8,086 bases of DNA from an uncultured Comamonadaceae bacterium (GCA_937871735.1 CALMOI010000279.1:1-8086); one strand, 5' to 3'; numbered from the stretch's first letter, positions 1 to 6,179 are shown. Made by a program: numbers and translations. The notes: generated by a model from the sequence alone, not told the origin.

Positions 1-24
1 GGCCTACCCGGCCAGAAAACCTGA
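1..24 (+). CDS. possible 3' end of an upstream + strand gene (partial)
   Basis: The first reading frame from base 1 gives seven codons (GLPGQKT) and a TGA stop at 22-24. The stem of a strong terminator begins at the same point. A gene ending exactly where a terminator starts is a common arrangement, so this may be the tail of a gene lying mostly left of the window. Seven residues are too few to identify a product, and the stretch could equally be non-coding leader to the terminator. Confidence 0.3.
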   Translation, partial: GLPGQKT

Positions 25-58
25 AGCCGCCCCGGTCACAAACCGGGGCGGCTTTTTT
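24..58 (+). terminator. rho-independent terminator
   Basis: A GC-rich stem has its left arm at about 24-36 and its right arm at 42-54. The core is a perfect 10-bp match (GCCGCCCCGG with CCGGGGCGGC), extended by flanking A-T pairs, around a 5-nt loop (CACAA, 37-41). A run of six T follows at 53-58. The T run lies on the + strand side, so the main job is ending transcription that enters from the left. The stop codon of the minus-strand gene (58-60) touches the T run, so the hairpin also lies just downstream of that convergent gene. On that strand it is followed only by a weak T stretch, so bidirectional action is possible but less certain. Confidence 0.9.
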
Positions 59-516
59 CATGCCGCCGAGGGGGTGCGACCCATCCAATGCGCACGCACG
101 CGGTCGGCCACGCTGGGCGACACCACCGGGCTGGCATCAGCGCGGCTCAGGGCGGCTTGCAGATCAGCCATCACGCGGGCATCTTTCAAGGCGATGGCCC
201 ACAGGCGCTCGTCAGCGCGGGTTTGGGCCACGCGGGCCGACCAATCGTCCAGCTCTTGAATCACATTGGCCGAGAAGCGGCGCACGGTGCCTGCCAACAG
301 CACGGTGGCAATGAAGCCCACCACCCACAGGCCGATCCAAGCCATCATCAAATGGCCGTCAGCCCAGGTTTCAATGATCTGATCTGCCACCACCAACAAG
401 GCGGAAACAATGGCCGACAACAACAAAGCGGCCAAACCACGGCCACCGGCAAAGCTCACGCGAGGTTGCAAGGCAACTGGCACTGTGGCGTGGGGGGTGT
501 GAACAAAACTGCTCAT
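58..516 (-). CDS. small two-TM membrane protein of unknown function
   Basis: I do not recognise a named family for this 152-residue protein. A short polar N-terminus is followed by two hydrophobic segments at about residues 27-44 and 57-78. Between them is a short acidic loop, and after them a soluble, charged tail of about 70 residues rich in Ala, Arg and Asp that is likely helical. A hairpin in the inner membrane with both ends in the cytoplasm fits the Arg-rich stretch just after the second segment (R79-R80). The start is supported by a strong ribosome site on the minus strand, AAGGAG at 524-529, 7 nt before the ATG. A promoter on the same strand lies at 599-627. The gene diverges from a LysR-type regulator and shares its control region, so it is the natural candidate target of that regulator. 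Reality of the gene is well supported; its function is unknown. Confidence 0.8.
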   Translation of the reverse strand: MSSFVHTPHATVPVALQPRVSFAGGRGLAALLLSAIVSALLVVADQIIETWADGHLMMAWIGLWVVGFIATVLLAGTVRRFSANVIQELDDWSARVAQTRADERLWAIALKDARVMADLQAALSRADASPVVSPSVADRVRAHWMGRTPSAA

Positions 517-577
517 GGTGAAACTCCTTCAACAAGCGCCCTCCGCGGAAAGCAGAGGTCATGGTTGAATACTAGGG

Positions 578-606
578 TTAACACCAGTGCGACTCAACTT
601 TATATT
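578..606 (+). promoter_or_regulatory. sigma70-type promoter for the lysR gene
   Basis: TTAACA at 578-583 (five of six to the -35 consensus) is followed after exactly 17 nt by TATATT at 601-606 (five of six to the -10 consensus). A start near 612-614 would give a leader of about 36 nt before the ATG at 649, and this leader would contain the dyad at 616-638. Its -10 box overlaps the -10 box of the opposing promoter (599-604), so RNA polymerase could occupy only one of the two at a time. Confidence 0.6.
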
Positions 607-627
607 GATGATAAAAACCATTCACAA
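599..627 (-). promoter_or_regulatory. sigma70-type promoter for the two-TM protein gene
   Basis: Read on the minus strand, TTGTGA (622-627, four of six to the -35 consensus) is followed after exactly 17 nt by TATAAA (599-604, five of six to the -10 consensus). Transcription would begin near 592 and give a leader of about 75 nt before the ATG ending at 516. The -35 box sits inside the dyad at 616-638, so a protein bound there would be expected to block or modulate this promoter. Confidence 0.6.
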
Positions 628-638
628 CTGTGATGGTT
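616..638. promoter_or_regulatory. candidate LysR-type operator (interrupted dyad)
   Basis: The left arm AACCATTCAC (616-625) and right arm GTGATGGTT (630-638) are inverted repeats with a single extra T in the left arm. They are separated by AACT. The centre contains a perfect TCAC/GTGA pair, and T621 to A633 fits the T-N11-A pattern typical of LysR-family binding sites. It lies over the -35 of the minus-strand promoter and in the predicted leader of the lysR gene. That is where an autoregulated, divergently acting LysR protein would bind. The repeat is seen directly; its use as an operator is inferred. Confidence 0.5.
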
Positions 639-648
639 AAATCTGAAC

Positions 649-1614
649 ATGCCCACACCTCGCTTTCAGCCCAACTTCCGAACCCTCGATTTGAACCTTT
701 TGCGGGTGTTTGACGAGGTCATGGCCGAGCGCAACCTCACTCGTGCGGCCCACAACCTGTCTTTGACGCAACCTGCCGTCAGCAATGCGCTGCGCCGTTT
801 GCGTGAAGCCTTGGGCGATGAGTTGGTGCGCCGAGGTGCAAGCCGTGGCGTAGAACCAACACCACGGGCCTTGGCGCTGTGGCCCAGCGTGCGCGAGGCC
901 TTGCGATCGCTGCAAGCCACCATCGCCCCCAGCGTGTTCGACCCCACCCACGCGGCAACCACCTTCGTGCTGGCGATGGCCGATGCCACCGCCGCCACGC
1001 TGATTCCCAACCTCGTGCGCATCCTCGAAAGCGAAGCCCCCAACATCTCGTTGCGCGTGCTGCCCTTGACCACGCGCGACCCGCGCAGCCTGCTCGATGC
1101 CAATGATGCGGATTTGGCCGTGGGCTATTTCCCATCCGTGCTGACCGACCTCACCGCCCGCGAGCAAGCGGGCGAGGCCGTGGCCTTCGCGCACCTGCGG
1201 CTGTACAGCGGCGAATACGTTTGCGTGATGCGCCGCAACCACCCGCTGGCCGAGCGTGAGCTGACCTTGCAAGACTATTGCGCCGCACGCCACATGCTGG
1301 TCAGCTTTTCGGGGCGACCGTGGGGCTTCATTGACGAAGCGCTGGCCTCCATCGACTTGCAGCGGCGCGTGGTGCTGACGGTGAACCAATTTTTCACCGC
1401 CGGGCGCGTGGTGGCCGAGTCTGATTTGCTGGCCGTGCTGCCGCGCCACTTTGTGCCCGAAACCGGCATGGCCGATGAACTGGTGCTGCGCGACTTGCCG
1501 TTTGAAGTGCCCCACGTCCACATCGAAGCGCTGTGGCACCGCCGCAACCTGTACGACGGCGGGCACCTGTGGCTGCGTCAAGCGATAGGGCGAGCCAGTG
1601 CGCAGGCGTTCTAA
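649..1614 (+). CDS. LysR-family transcriptional regulator
   Basis: This is a 321-residue cytoplasmic DNA-binding regulator of the usual LysR length. Residues about 13-72 form the winged helix-turn-helix: LDLNLLRVFDEVM leads in, then the recognition region with LTQPAVSNALRRLRE and LGDELVRR. Residues about 73-95 are the linker helix. From about 100 to 305 is the periplasmic-binding-protein-like effector domain, including FVLAMADATAATLIPNL. The DNA-binding part looks closest to the NodD/NahR/LeuO side of the family, but the ligand cannot be read from sequence. The start is the first ATG after an in-frame stop at 631-633. No good ribosome site is seen before it, so translation initiation may be weak. 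It diverges from the two-TM protein gene across overlapping promoters, the classical layout for a LysR regulator and its target. A universal stress protein gene follows after 23 nt. Confidence 0.93.
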   Translation: MPTPRFQPNFRTLDLNLLRVFDEVMAERNLTRAAHNLSLTQPAVSNALRRLREALGDELVRRGASRGVEPTPRALALWPSVREALRSLQATIAPSVFDPTHAATTFVLAMADATAATLIPNLVRILESEAPNISLRVLPLTTRDPRSLLDANDADLAVGYFPSVLTDLTAREQAGEAVAFAHLRLYSGEYVCVMRRNHPLAERELTLQDYCAARHMLVSFSGRPWGFIDEALASIDLQRRVVLTVNQFFTAGRVVAESDLLAVLPRHFVPETGMADELVLRDLPFEVPHVHIEALWHRRNLYDGGHLWLRQAIGRASAQAF

Positions 1615-1624
1615 ACCGGTGTAC

Positions 1625-1638
1625 TACACTGCCCCGCA
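1625..1638 (+). promoter_or_regulatory. -10 element and predicted leaderless start of first usp gene
   Basis: TACACT at 1625-1630 matches the -10 consensus at four of six positions, including the key TA and final T. It is followed by GCCCCGCA, whose last A is the A of the ATG at 1638. The distance from the -10 box to this A (8 nt) is where transcription normally starts, which predicts an mRNA with no leader. No ribosome site is seen before the ATG, in agreement. The same 14-base word with one difference occurs before the second usp gene at 2943-2956. No convincing -35 box is present. Confidence 0.45.
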
Positions 1639-2033
1639 TGAAAATCGTCTTGGCAACTGATGGCGGCCCGGTATCGCGCAAGATGCTGGCGTATGTCGCC
1701 TCCAACAGCATGTGGTTTCGCCGGGAGTACACCTACGTTCTGCTGCATGTGGCTCCGCCCAGCGCCGTCCACGCCGATCCCGAAGGCCACCACGCCCGCA
1801 CCATCTTGAACGAAGGCGCTGATTTTTTGCTGCATCAAATCGGCTTTGACCCGATCAAAATCGCCCGCATCGGCAAAGCCGCCGAGATCATTCCTGACTT
1901 CGCCCGCCGCCACGAGTGCAACATGATCGTGATGGGTTCGCATGGTCACAGCCGACTGGAATCGCTGGTGCTGGGTTCGGTGACGCAGGGCGTGCTGACG
2001 AACAGCCACGTACCCGTGCTGGTGGTGCGCTAG
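1638..2033 (+). CDS. universal stress protein, UspA family
   Basis: This is a 131-residue single-domain Usp with the alpha/beta nucleotide-binding fold. It begins with the first beta strand MKIVLATDGG; Asp8 is at the position that contacts adenine in ATP-binding members. Near the end it carries the full ATP-binding motif G-2x-G-9x-G-S (G100, G103, G113, S114) and the final strand VPVLVVR. ATP-binding Usp proteins are cytoplasmic, usually dimeric, and help cells through starvation, redox or respiratory stress. The start at 1638 is chosen because it places the first beta strand at the N-terminus. Longer upstream frames only overlap the lysR gene. There is no ribosome site, and a -10 box ends 7 nt before the ATG, so translation may be leaderless. 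A metallophosphoesterase gene starts 2 nt after the stop, so the two are probably one transcript. Confidence 0.93.
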   Translation: MKIVLATDGGPVSRKMLAYVASNSMWFRREYTYVLLHVAPPSAVHADPEGHHARTILNEGADFLLHQIGFDPIKIARIGKAAEIIPDFARRHECNMIVMGSHGHSRLESLVLGSVTQGVLTNSHVPVLVVR

Positions 2034-2035
2034 CG

Positions 2036-2893
2036 ATGCAGATTCAACTGCTGTCTGACCTGCACCTAGAGTCGCACCCTGACTTCAGCGTCCAGCCCCT
2101 GCCCGGCGCAGATGTGCTGGTGCTGGCGGGCGACATCGGCTCCTACCAAAACGGCTCCTTGCTGACTGAGCGCGGCGATACCGACTTCGGCTTGGCCCGC
2201 TTCGCACCGCTGCACGGCTGGCCCACGCCGGTGCTGTTCGTGCCTGGCAACCACGAGTACGACGGCCTGGATTTCGACATCGCTCACGCCCGCCTGCGCA
2301 CCACCTGCGAACGCTTGGGCATCACATGGCTAGAGCGCACCAGCGTGCAACTGACCGGCGCAGACGGGCGCGAGGTGCGCTTCATCGGCACCACGCTGTG
2401 GAGCGACTTTGACGCGCTGGGGCCGCTGGCGGGCCGCACCGACCTCCACCACCCCAGCACCAGCGCGCTGACGCAGCAACTGCGCGCCCGTGACAAAGCC
2501 TTCCGCGCGGCCAACTTCTATTTGCGCAAAAACAGCGGTACTCGCCACCAAGCCCCCATGCTGGCCGATGCCGTGCGCGATCAAGCCTTGGTCTGCCAAG
2601 ACTGGTTGCGCGCCGCGCTGGCCCAGCCCTTTGACGGCCCGACCGTGGTGGTCACGCACTTTGCCCCCAGCCTGCGCAGCGCCGACCCGCGCTATGGGCT
2701 GACACCGGGCACCGCCGGGTTTTGTAATGCGCTCGATGAGCTGCTGCCCTTGGCGCAACTGTGGCTGCACGGCCATTTGCACTGCGCCATCGACTACCAA
2801 CAGCACGGCTGCCGCGTGGTCGCCAACCCGCTCGGTTATGCCCGCAAAGGCGAGCAAGACGGCTTCTTGCCCCACCAGCTCATCAGCTTGTGA
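2036..2893 (+). CDS. calcineurin-like metallophosphoesterase
   Basis: This 285-residue protein has all the sequence blocks of the binuclear-metal phosphoesterase fold: D8-x-H10 in SDLHLE, G32-D33 in LAGDIGS, G71-N72-H73-E74 in PGNHEYD, H208 in VVTHFAPS, and H245-G-H247-x-H249 in LHGHLH. These residues bind two metal ions and the phosphate, so the enzyme should be active. The substrate is not evident: nucleotide, phosphoprotein, phosphodiester and small-molecule phosphatases all share this fold. No signal peptide is seen, so it is cytoplasmic. I place the start at the ATG at 2036, 2 nt after the usp stop, because it puts the DxH motif at residue 8 as usual. A longer in-frame start inside the usp gene (1916) would only add usp shadow sequence. 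No independent promoter or strong ribosome site is visible, so translation is probably coupled to the upstream usp gene. Confidence 0.92.
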   Translation: MQIQLLSDLHLESHPDFSVQPLPGADVLVLAGDIGSYQNGSLLTERGDTDFGLARFAPLHGWPTPVLFVPGNHEYDGLDFDIAHARLRTTCERLGITWLERTSVQLTGADGREVRFIGTTLWSDFDALGPLAGRTDLHHPSTSALTQQLRARDKAFRAANFYLRKNSGTRHQAPMLADAVRDQALVCQDWLRAALAQPFDGPTVVVTHFAPSLRSADPRYGLTPGTAGFCNALDELLPLAQLWLHGHLHCAIDYQQHGCRVVANPLGYARKGEQDGFLPHQLISL

Positions 2894-2942
2894 TGCGTGC
2901 GGATTCTTGATGCGGCGCAGCCCCACATCTGACTCAGCCCGA

Positions 2943-2956
2943 TAGACTGCCCCGCA
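2943..2956 (+). promoter_or_regulatory. -10 element of second usp gene
   Basis: TAGACT (2943-2948) followed by GCCCCGCA repeats the word found at the start of the first usp gene (1625-1638) with a single difference (G for C at the third base). A start at the final A (2956) would give a 27-nt leader containing the ribosome site AGGAG at 2971-2975. No good -35 box is seen at the expected distance. The 89-bp gap between the phosphoesterase and this usp gene shows no hairpin with a T run, so read-through from the upstream genes is also possible. Confidence 0.45.
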
Positions 2957-2982
2957 CCAACCACCACAAGAGGAGCATCCCC

Positions 2983-3405
2983 ATGAAGATACTTTTGGCC
3001 GTAGATGGCAGCCTGTACACCAAAAAAATGCTGGCCTACCTGACCACGCACAGCGAGCTGTTCACGGGCAACAACGAGTACACCGCCTTCACCGCGCAAC
3101 CACCGCTGCCGCCCCGTGCGCGTGCTGCCGTGGGCAAGGATGTGGCAGACACCTTCCACGCCGAAGAGTCTGAAAAGGTGCTGGCACCAGTCTGCGCTTT
3201 CTTGCTGCGCCACAACATCAACGCCGCCAGCGCCTGGAACATCGGCCATGCAGGCGAAGCCATCGCCCAATTCGCGGCTGAAGGCAAGTTCGATCTGGTC
3301 GTCATGGGCTCGCACGGCCACGGCGCATTGGTGAACTTGGTGATGGGTTCAGTCGCCACCCAAGTGCTGGCGCATTGCACCGTACCCGTGCTGTTGGTGC
3401 GCTAA
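2983..3405 (+). CDS. universal stress protein, UspA family (second copy)
   Basis: This is a 140-residue single-domain Usp beginning with MKILLAVDGS (Asp8 in the adenine-contact position). It carries a complete ATP-binding motif G-2x-G-9x-G-S at G109, G112, G122 and S123, and ends in VPVLLVR. It is clearly related to the Usp at 1638-2033: the first strand, the MGSHGH motif and the last strand are nearly the same, while the middle differs and is about nine residues longer. They are best seen as paralogues, not a recent tandem copy. The start is fixed by AGGAG at 2971-2975, 7 nt before the ATG, and by the family start. It probably has its own promoter (2943-2956). It converges on the phoD-like gene, with only 12 nt between the two stops. 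Confidence 0.95.
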   Translation: MKILLAVDGSLYTKKMLAYLTTHSELFTGNNEYTAFTAQPPLPPRARAAVGKDVADTFHAEESEKVLAPVCAFLLRHNINAASAWNIGHAGEAIAQFAAEGKFDLVVMGSHGHGALVNLVMGSVATQVLAHCTVPVLLVR

Positions 3406-3417
3406 CGCAGCGCGCAC
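3397..3417. repeat. small inverted repeat between convergent genes
   Basis: GTGCGC (3397-3402) and GCGCAC (3412-3417) are perfect inverted arms around a 9-nt loop that contains the stop codon of the second usp gene. It fills the whole 12-nt gap before the stop of the phoD-like gene. No T run follows on either strand, so it is not a classical terminator. It may weakly mark the transcript ends of the two convergent genes or be chance in GC-rich DNA. Confidence 0.3.
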
Positions 3418-4971
3418 TCAGGCCACCTGCACCCCCGCACGCCCCCGCTGCACCGCGTAGCGCGCTTGCACATTCAAGGTCGCATCAGCCTGCGCGGGGT
3501 GCGGCGTGGTGCGGAACTCAGCCTGCACGCCTTGGGGCGTGACCTCGATCCGGGTGTAGCCGCGTTCATCAGCGCGGGCATAGGCAATGTCGGGGTTGCT
3601 GGCGCGCATTTGTTGCAGCATCACGTCGCCCAAACCGCGTGATGTGATCGAGGTGGTCACAAACTCGCTGGCCACGATGGGCGATTTTTCATCATTGGGT
3701 TTCAGACGCAGTTGGGCGGCCACGTTCATGTGCACATCGCCGCCAAGCGTGACCACATCGCTCAGGCGCGCATCGACCACGGTTTGCAGCAGCCGCTGGC
3801 GCGCCAAAGGGTAACCATCCCACGCATCGGTGTAGGTGGTGCGACCCAATGGGGTGTTCATGCCGGTTGAGCTGATTTGCGTCGCTTGGGCAATCACCTT
3901 CCAACTGCGGCGCGATGCGGCCAAGCCCTGCGCCAGCCATTGCTCCTGCGTGCTGCCCAGCATGGTGCGGCGAGCATCGGCCAACTCATCACAACTAAGC
4001 ACCACACGACCGCCTCCGCCGCCACGGGTGGGATCAGGGCAGGCTTGGGGGCTGCGGTACTGGCGGCAATCGAGCGTCCACACATCCGCCAACTGGCCCC
4101 AAGCCATGTGGTCGTAGATGCGCATGTTCGGGCTGCCGGGCGCGTCCGGCCCCACGCGCAGCGGTTGGTGTTCAAAGTAGGCTTGGTAAGCCGCAGCCCG
4201 GCGCTTGAGAAAGACCTCGGGCGAGACGTTGCCCGCATAGCGGTCGTTGGCGTAGTCGTTGACCACGTCATGGTCGTCCCATGTCAACAGCCACGGGTGG
4301 GCGGCATGGGCGGCTTGCAGATCGGGGTCGCTTTTGTAGAGTGCCAAGTGGCGGCGGTACTCATCCAGCGTCCAAGGCTCTTTGTGCCCGTGCTCGCGCA
4401 CACCGGGGGCGACGCGGGATTTGGGACTGGAGCTTTCGTAGATGTAGTCGCCCACGAACAGCACCAAGTCCAAGTCTTGTCGCGCTATATCGCGGTGCGC
4501 CACGTAGTAGCCCTGCTCGTAGTGCTGGCACGAGGCCAACGCCAGCCGCAGCCGGTTGACCGGCGCATCCGGCAGCGGGCTGGTGCGGGTATGCCCGACA
4601 GCGCTGATGGCATCGCCGCAAGTGAAGCGGTACCAGTAATGCCGATCCGGCTGCAAACCACGCAGCACGCCATGCACGCTGTGGGCGCGGCTGGCATCGG
4701 TGGGCAAGGTGCCGCTTTGCACGCGCTGGCGCAGGGCTTCGTCGGCATAAACCTCATAAGCCACCTCCAGCGGCGGCAGGGGCTCATCGCCTTCGGCGAG
4801 CAAGCGCGTCCAAATCACCACGCCATCGGGCTGCGGCTGGCCACTGGCCACGCCCAAGCGAAACGGGTTGCTGCGCCAACGCGGAGCCGCACCGCTGGCG
4901 CGCGCGACAGGCAGCCACCAAGCTTGCAGAGCCAGCGCCCAAGCGGCGCGGTGAAAGTTGCGACGATGCAT
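3418..4971 (-). CDS. phoD: PhoD-like alkaline phosphatase/phosphodiesterase, Tat-exported
   Basis: This 517-residue protein belongs to the PhoD family, which releases phosphate from phosphomonoesters and diesters outside the cytoplasm using Fe and Ca ions. The N-terminus has a twin-arginine signal: R3-R4-N-F, a hydrophobic stretch at about 10-22, and an ARA-S cleavage site near residue 25. Folded export with bound metal is therefore expected. Residues about 35-130 are the PhoD N-terminal domain (NPFRLGVASGQPQPDG, IWTRL). The catalytic domain follows, with C148 in ASCQ, D175 in FVGDYIYE, D232 and H234 in WDDHDVVND, and D412 and H414 in GGDVHMN. These are the family's metal and active-site blocks, so the enzyme should be active. 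Length is normal. It lies 45 nt downstream of an AraC-family gene on the same strand, probably as one transcript. Only a weak GGAA-type ribosome site precedes the ATG, and I see no PhoB box in the gap. Confidence 0.93.
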   Translation of the reverse strand: MHRRNFHRAAWALALQAWWLPVARASGAAPRWRSNPFRLGVASGQPQPDGVVIWTRLLAEGDEPLPPLEVAYEVYADEALRQRVQSGTLPTDASRAHSVHGVLRGLQPDRHYWYRFTCGDAISAVGHTRTSPLPDAPVNRLRLALASCQHYEQGYYVAHRDIARQDLDLVLFVGDYIYESSSPKSRVAPGVREHGHKEPWTLDEYRRHLALYKSDPDLQAAHAAHPWLLTWDDHDVVNDYANDRYAGNVSPEVFLKRRAAAYQAYFEHQPLRVGPDAPGSPNMRIYDHMAWGQLADVWTLDCRQYRSPQACPDPTRGGGGGRVVLSCDELADARRTMLGSTQEQWLAQGLAASRRSWKVIAQATQISSTGMNTPLGRTTYTDAWDGYPLARQRLLQTVVDARLSDVVTLGGDVHMNVAAQLRLKPNDEKSPIVASEFVTTSITSRGLGDVMLQQMRASNPDIAYARADERGYTRIEVTPQGVQAEFRTTPHPAQADATLNVQARYAVQRGRAGVQVA

Positions 4972-5016
4972 ACAGCCAGTTTCCGGTGCAGGTAAAAAAA
5001 GTGCGCCGATTGTGCG

Positions 5017-6060
5017 TTACGCAGTCAATTCCCCAGCGGGCGCGGTGTCTGGCTGCTGCGCCGCATGTTGCACGCGGTACTTGCCCGGCTGCAAGCCGCT
5101 CCACTTTTTGAAGGCGCGGTGAAAAGTGCTGGGCTCTTGAAAGCCCAAGCGCAGGCAGATGTCTTCCACGCTCAAGGGGCTGTGGCACAGCAGCTCGATG
5201 GCGGCTTCGTAGCGCAGCGCATCTTTGATGCCTTGGTAGCTGGTGCCTTCAGCTTGCAAGCGGCGGCGCAGCGTGGTTGGAGTGATGTGGAACTCTTGCG
5301 CCACCGCCTCCAGCCACGGCCATTCGCCGCTGCCCAGGTGATGGCGCAAGCGCCGCCGCAGCCGGGCGCTCCAACTGTCTTCATTGCGGTACTTCAGAAA
5401 CACCGACTGCGGCGCGTGCTGCAAAAAGACCTTGAGCGTGGTCTCGCTTTGCACCACCGGCAACGCCAGCCAGCGCCGGGCCAAGTGCAGCGCCGACGCG
5501 CCGTGCCCAAAGCTGGCGTGCTCCGAAAACATGGCGGTGTACTCCTGCGCATAAGGCGGCTTGGCGTGGGCGAACACCACTTCATCGACCGGAATGCGCC
5601 GCCCAGCCAGCCAGCACAGCAAGCCATGCAGCAAGATGAAGTAGGTTTCGTCGGCAAAGCGCTGGCTGGGTTGATCCGGTTCGCGGTGCTGCACGCGGAT
5701 CACGGCTTGCTCGCCTTCCAGCAGCAGCTCGCCGCGCAAATCGTCCAAGAACAAACTCAGCCCTTTGAGGATGCGCAGCAGCGCCCGCTCCAGCGTGGTG
5801 GCGTGCAGCGCGGCGTGGCACAGCAGCGCAAAGCTGCCGACTTTCATGCGGCGGCTGTCGTAGCCAAAAAACTCATCGTCCAAGGTGTGGGCCACCGCCA
5901 GCCAGACAGCGGCAAAAGCATCCGCCGGGACGCGCGCGTCCAACGTGTGCAGCCACAAGGGCGGAATGTTGGCGCACGCCAGCACCTCGACGCGCTGGGC
6001 CTCGGTCAAGCGGGCCACGGCGGCGGCCACGAAGTGCATTGAAACGGTGTGTTTGTCCAT
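5017..6060 (-). CDS. AraC-family transcriptional regulator
   Basis: This is a 347-residue cytoplasmic regulator. Residues about 15-200 resemble the arabinose-binding-like N-terminal domain found in OruR/ArgR-type members of the family. The C-terminal part, about 245-330, holds the two helix-turn-helix units: LEAVAQEFHITPTTLRRRLQ at about 250-269, and a second ending with LGFQEPSTFHRAFKKWSG at about 305-322, which is the AraC signature. Members of this type often sense amino acids, fatty acids or other carboxylic acids, but this ligand is unknown. The gene diverges from icmF across 152 nt and precedes phoD on its own strand by 45 nt, so either or both may be targets. No good ribosome site precedes the ATG at 6058-6060. 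A lone TAAAAT (minus strand, 6098-6103) could be its -10 box, but no -35 box fits, so that promoter is uncertain. Confidence 0.93.
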   Translation of the reverse strand: MDKHTVSMHFVAAAVARLTEAQRVEVLACANIPPLWLHTLDARVPADAFAAVWLAVAHTLDDEFFGYDSRRMKVGSFALLCHAALHATTLERALLRILKGLSLFLDDLRGELLLEGEQAVIRVQHREPDQPSQRFADETYFILLHGLLCWLAGRRIPVDEVVFAHAKPPYAQEYTAMFSEHASFGHGASALHLARRWLALPVVQSETTLKVFLQHAPQSVFLKYRNEDSWSARLRRRLRHHLGSGEWPWLEAVAQEFHITPTTLRRRLQAEGTSYQGIKDALRYEAAIELLCHSPLSVEDICLRLGFQEPSTFHRAFKKWSGLQPGKYRVQHAAQQPDTAPAGELTA

Positions 6061-6128
6061 TCAGGCGGGGCGCACTTTCAGCGCAGGCGGGTGGATGATT
6101 TTAAGGAGCGGGGTGGCATAAAACGTCA

Positions 6129-6157
6129 TTGATTTGGCGCGTTCTTGCCATCGTCAA
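6129..6157. promoter_or_regulatory. candidate operator in the araC-icmF gap (imperfect inverted repeat)
   Basis: TTGATTTGGC (6129-6138) and GCCATCGTCAA (6147-6157) form imperfect inverted arms sharing TTGA and TGGC at their ends. They are separated by 8 nt. The right arm covers the proposed -35 box of icmF (6151-6156). The position suits control of icmF by a bound regulator such as the divergent AraC protein, but the repeat is imperfect and AraC sites are often direct repeats. This is a weak candidate. Confidence 0.25.
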
Positions 6158-6179
6158 AACCGGGGGCGATTCCTAGAAT
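6151..6179 (+). promoter_or_regulatory. sigma70-type promoter for icmF
   Basis: TCGTCA at 6151-6156 (four of six to the -35 consensus) is followed after exactly 17 nt by TAGAAT at 6174-6179 (five of six to the -10 consensus). Transcription from the A at 6187 would give a 26-nt leader carrying the ribosome site GGAGA at 6201-6205. The bases 6174-6187 agree at 11 of 14 positions with the element before the second usp gene. The weak -35 box suits a promoter that needs an activator. Confidence 0.55.

Noticed and set aside
88..633. Open frame of 181 codons on the + strand across the two-TM gene and the promoter gap
   Set aside because: It runs through the promoter region, has no ribosome site and is compositionally odd. 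The minus-strand frame has a ribosome site, a promoter and membrane segments.
637..1581. Long open frame (314 codons) on the minus strand opposite the lysR gene
   Set aside because: It is rich in His, Gln and Gly, has no known domain, and lies fully antisense to a clear LysR gene. Such frames arise from GC-biased third codon positions.
1916..2035. Longer start for the metallophosphoesterase inside the usp gene
   Set aside because: It would add 40 residues that are only an alternate reading of the usp gene, and would displace the DxH motif from its normal place near the N-terminus.
3877..4995. Open frame of 372 codons on the + strand opposite the phoD-like gene
   Set aside because: It has low-complexity composition without motifs and is fully antisense to a gene with a signal peptide and all catalytic blocks.
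4994..5024. T run (seven T on the minus strand) between the araC and phoD genes as a terminator
   Set aside because: Only weak 4-bp stems precede it, so it does not look like a rho-independent terminator and probably does not separate the two genes.
5065..6042. Open frame of 325 codons on the + strand opposite the AraC-family gene
   Set aside because: It is rich in Gln, Ala and His with no motif, and is the mirror of a gene with clear AraC helix-turn-helix units.
6098..6103. TAAAAT on the minus strand as -10 box of the AraC gene
   Set aside because: No -35-like sequence lies at 16-18 nt, and a single hexamer is too little to call a promoter.
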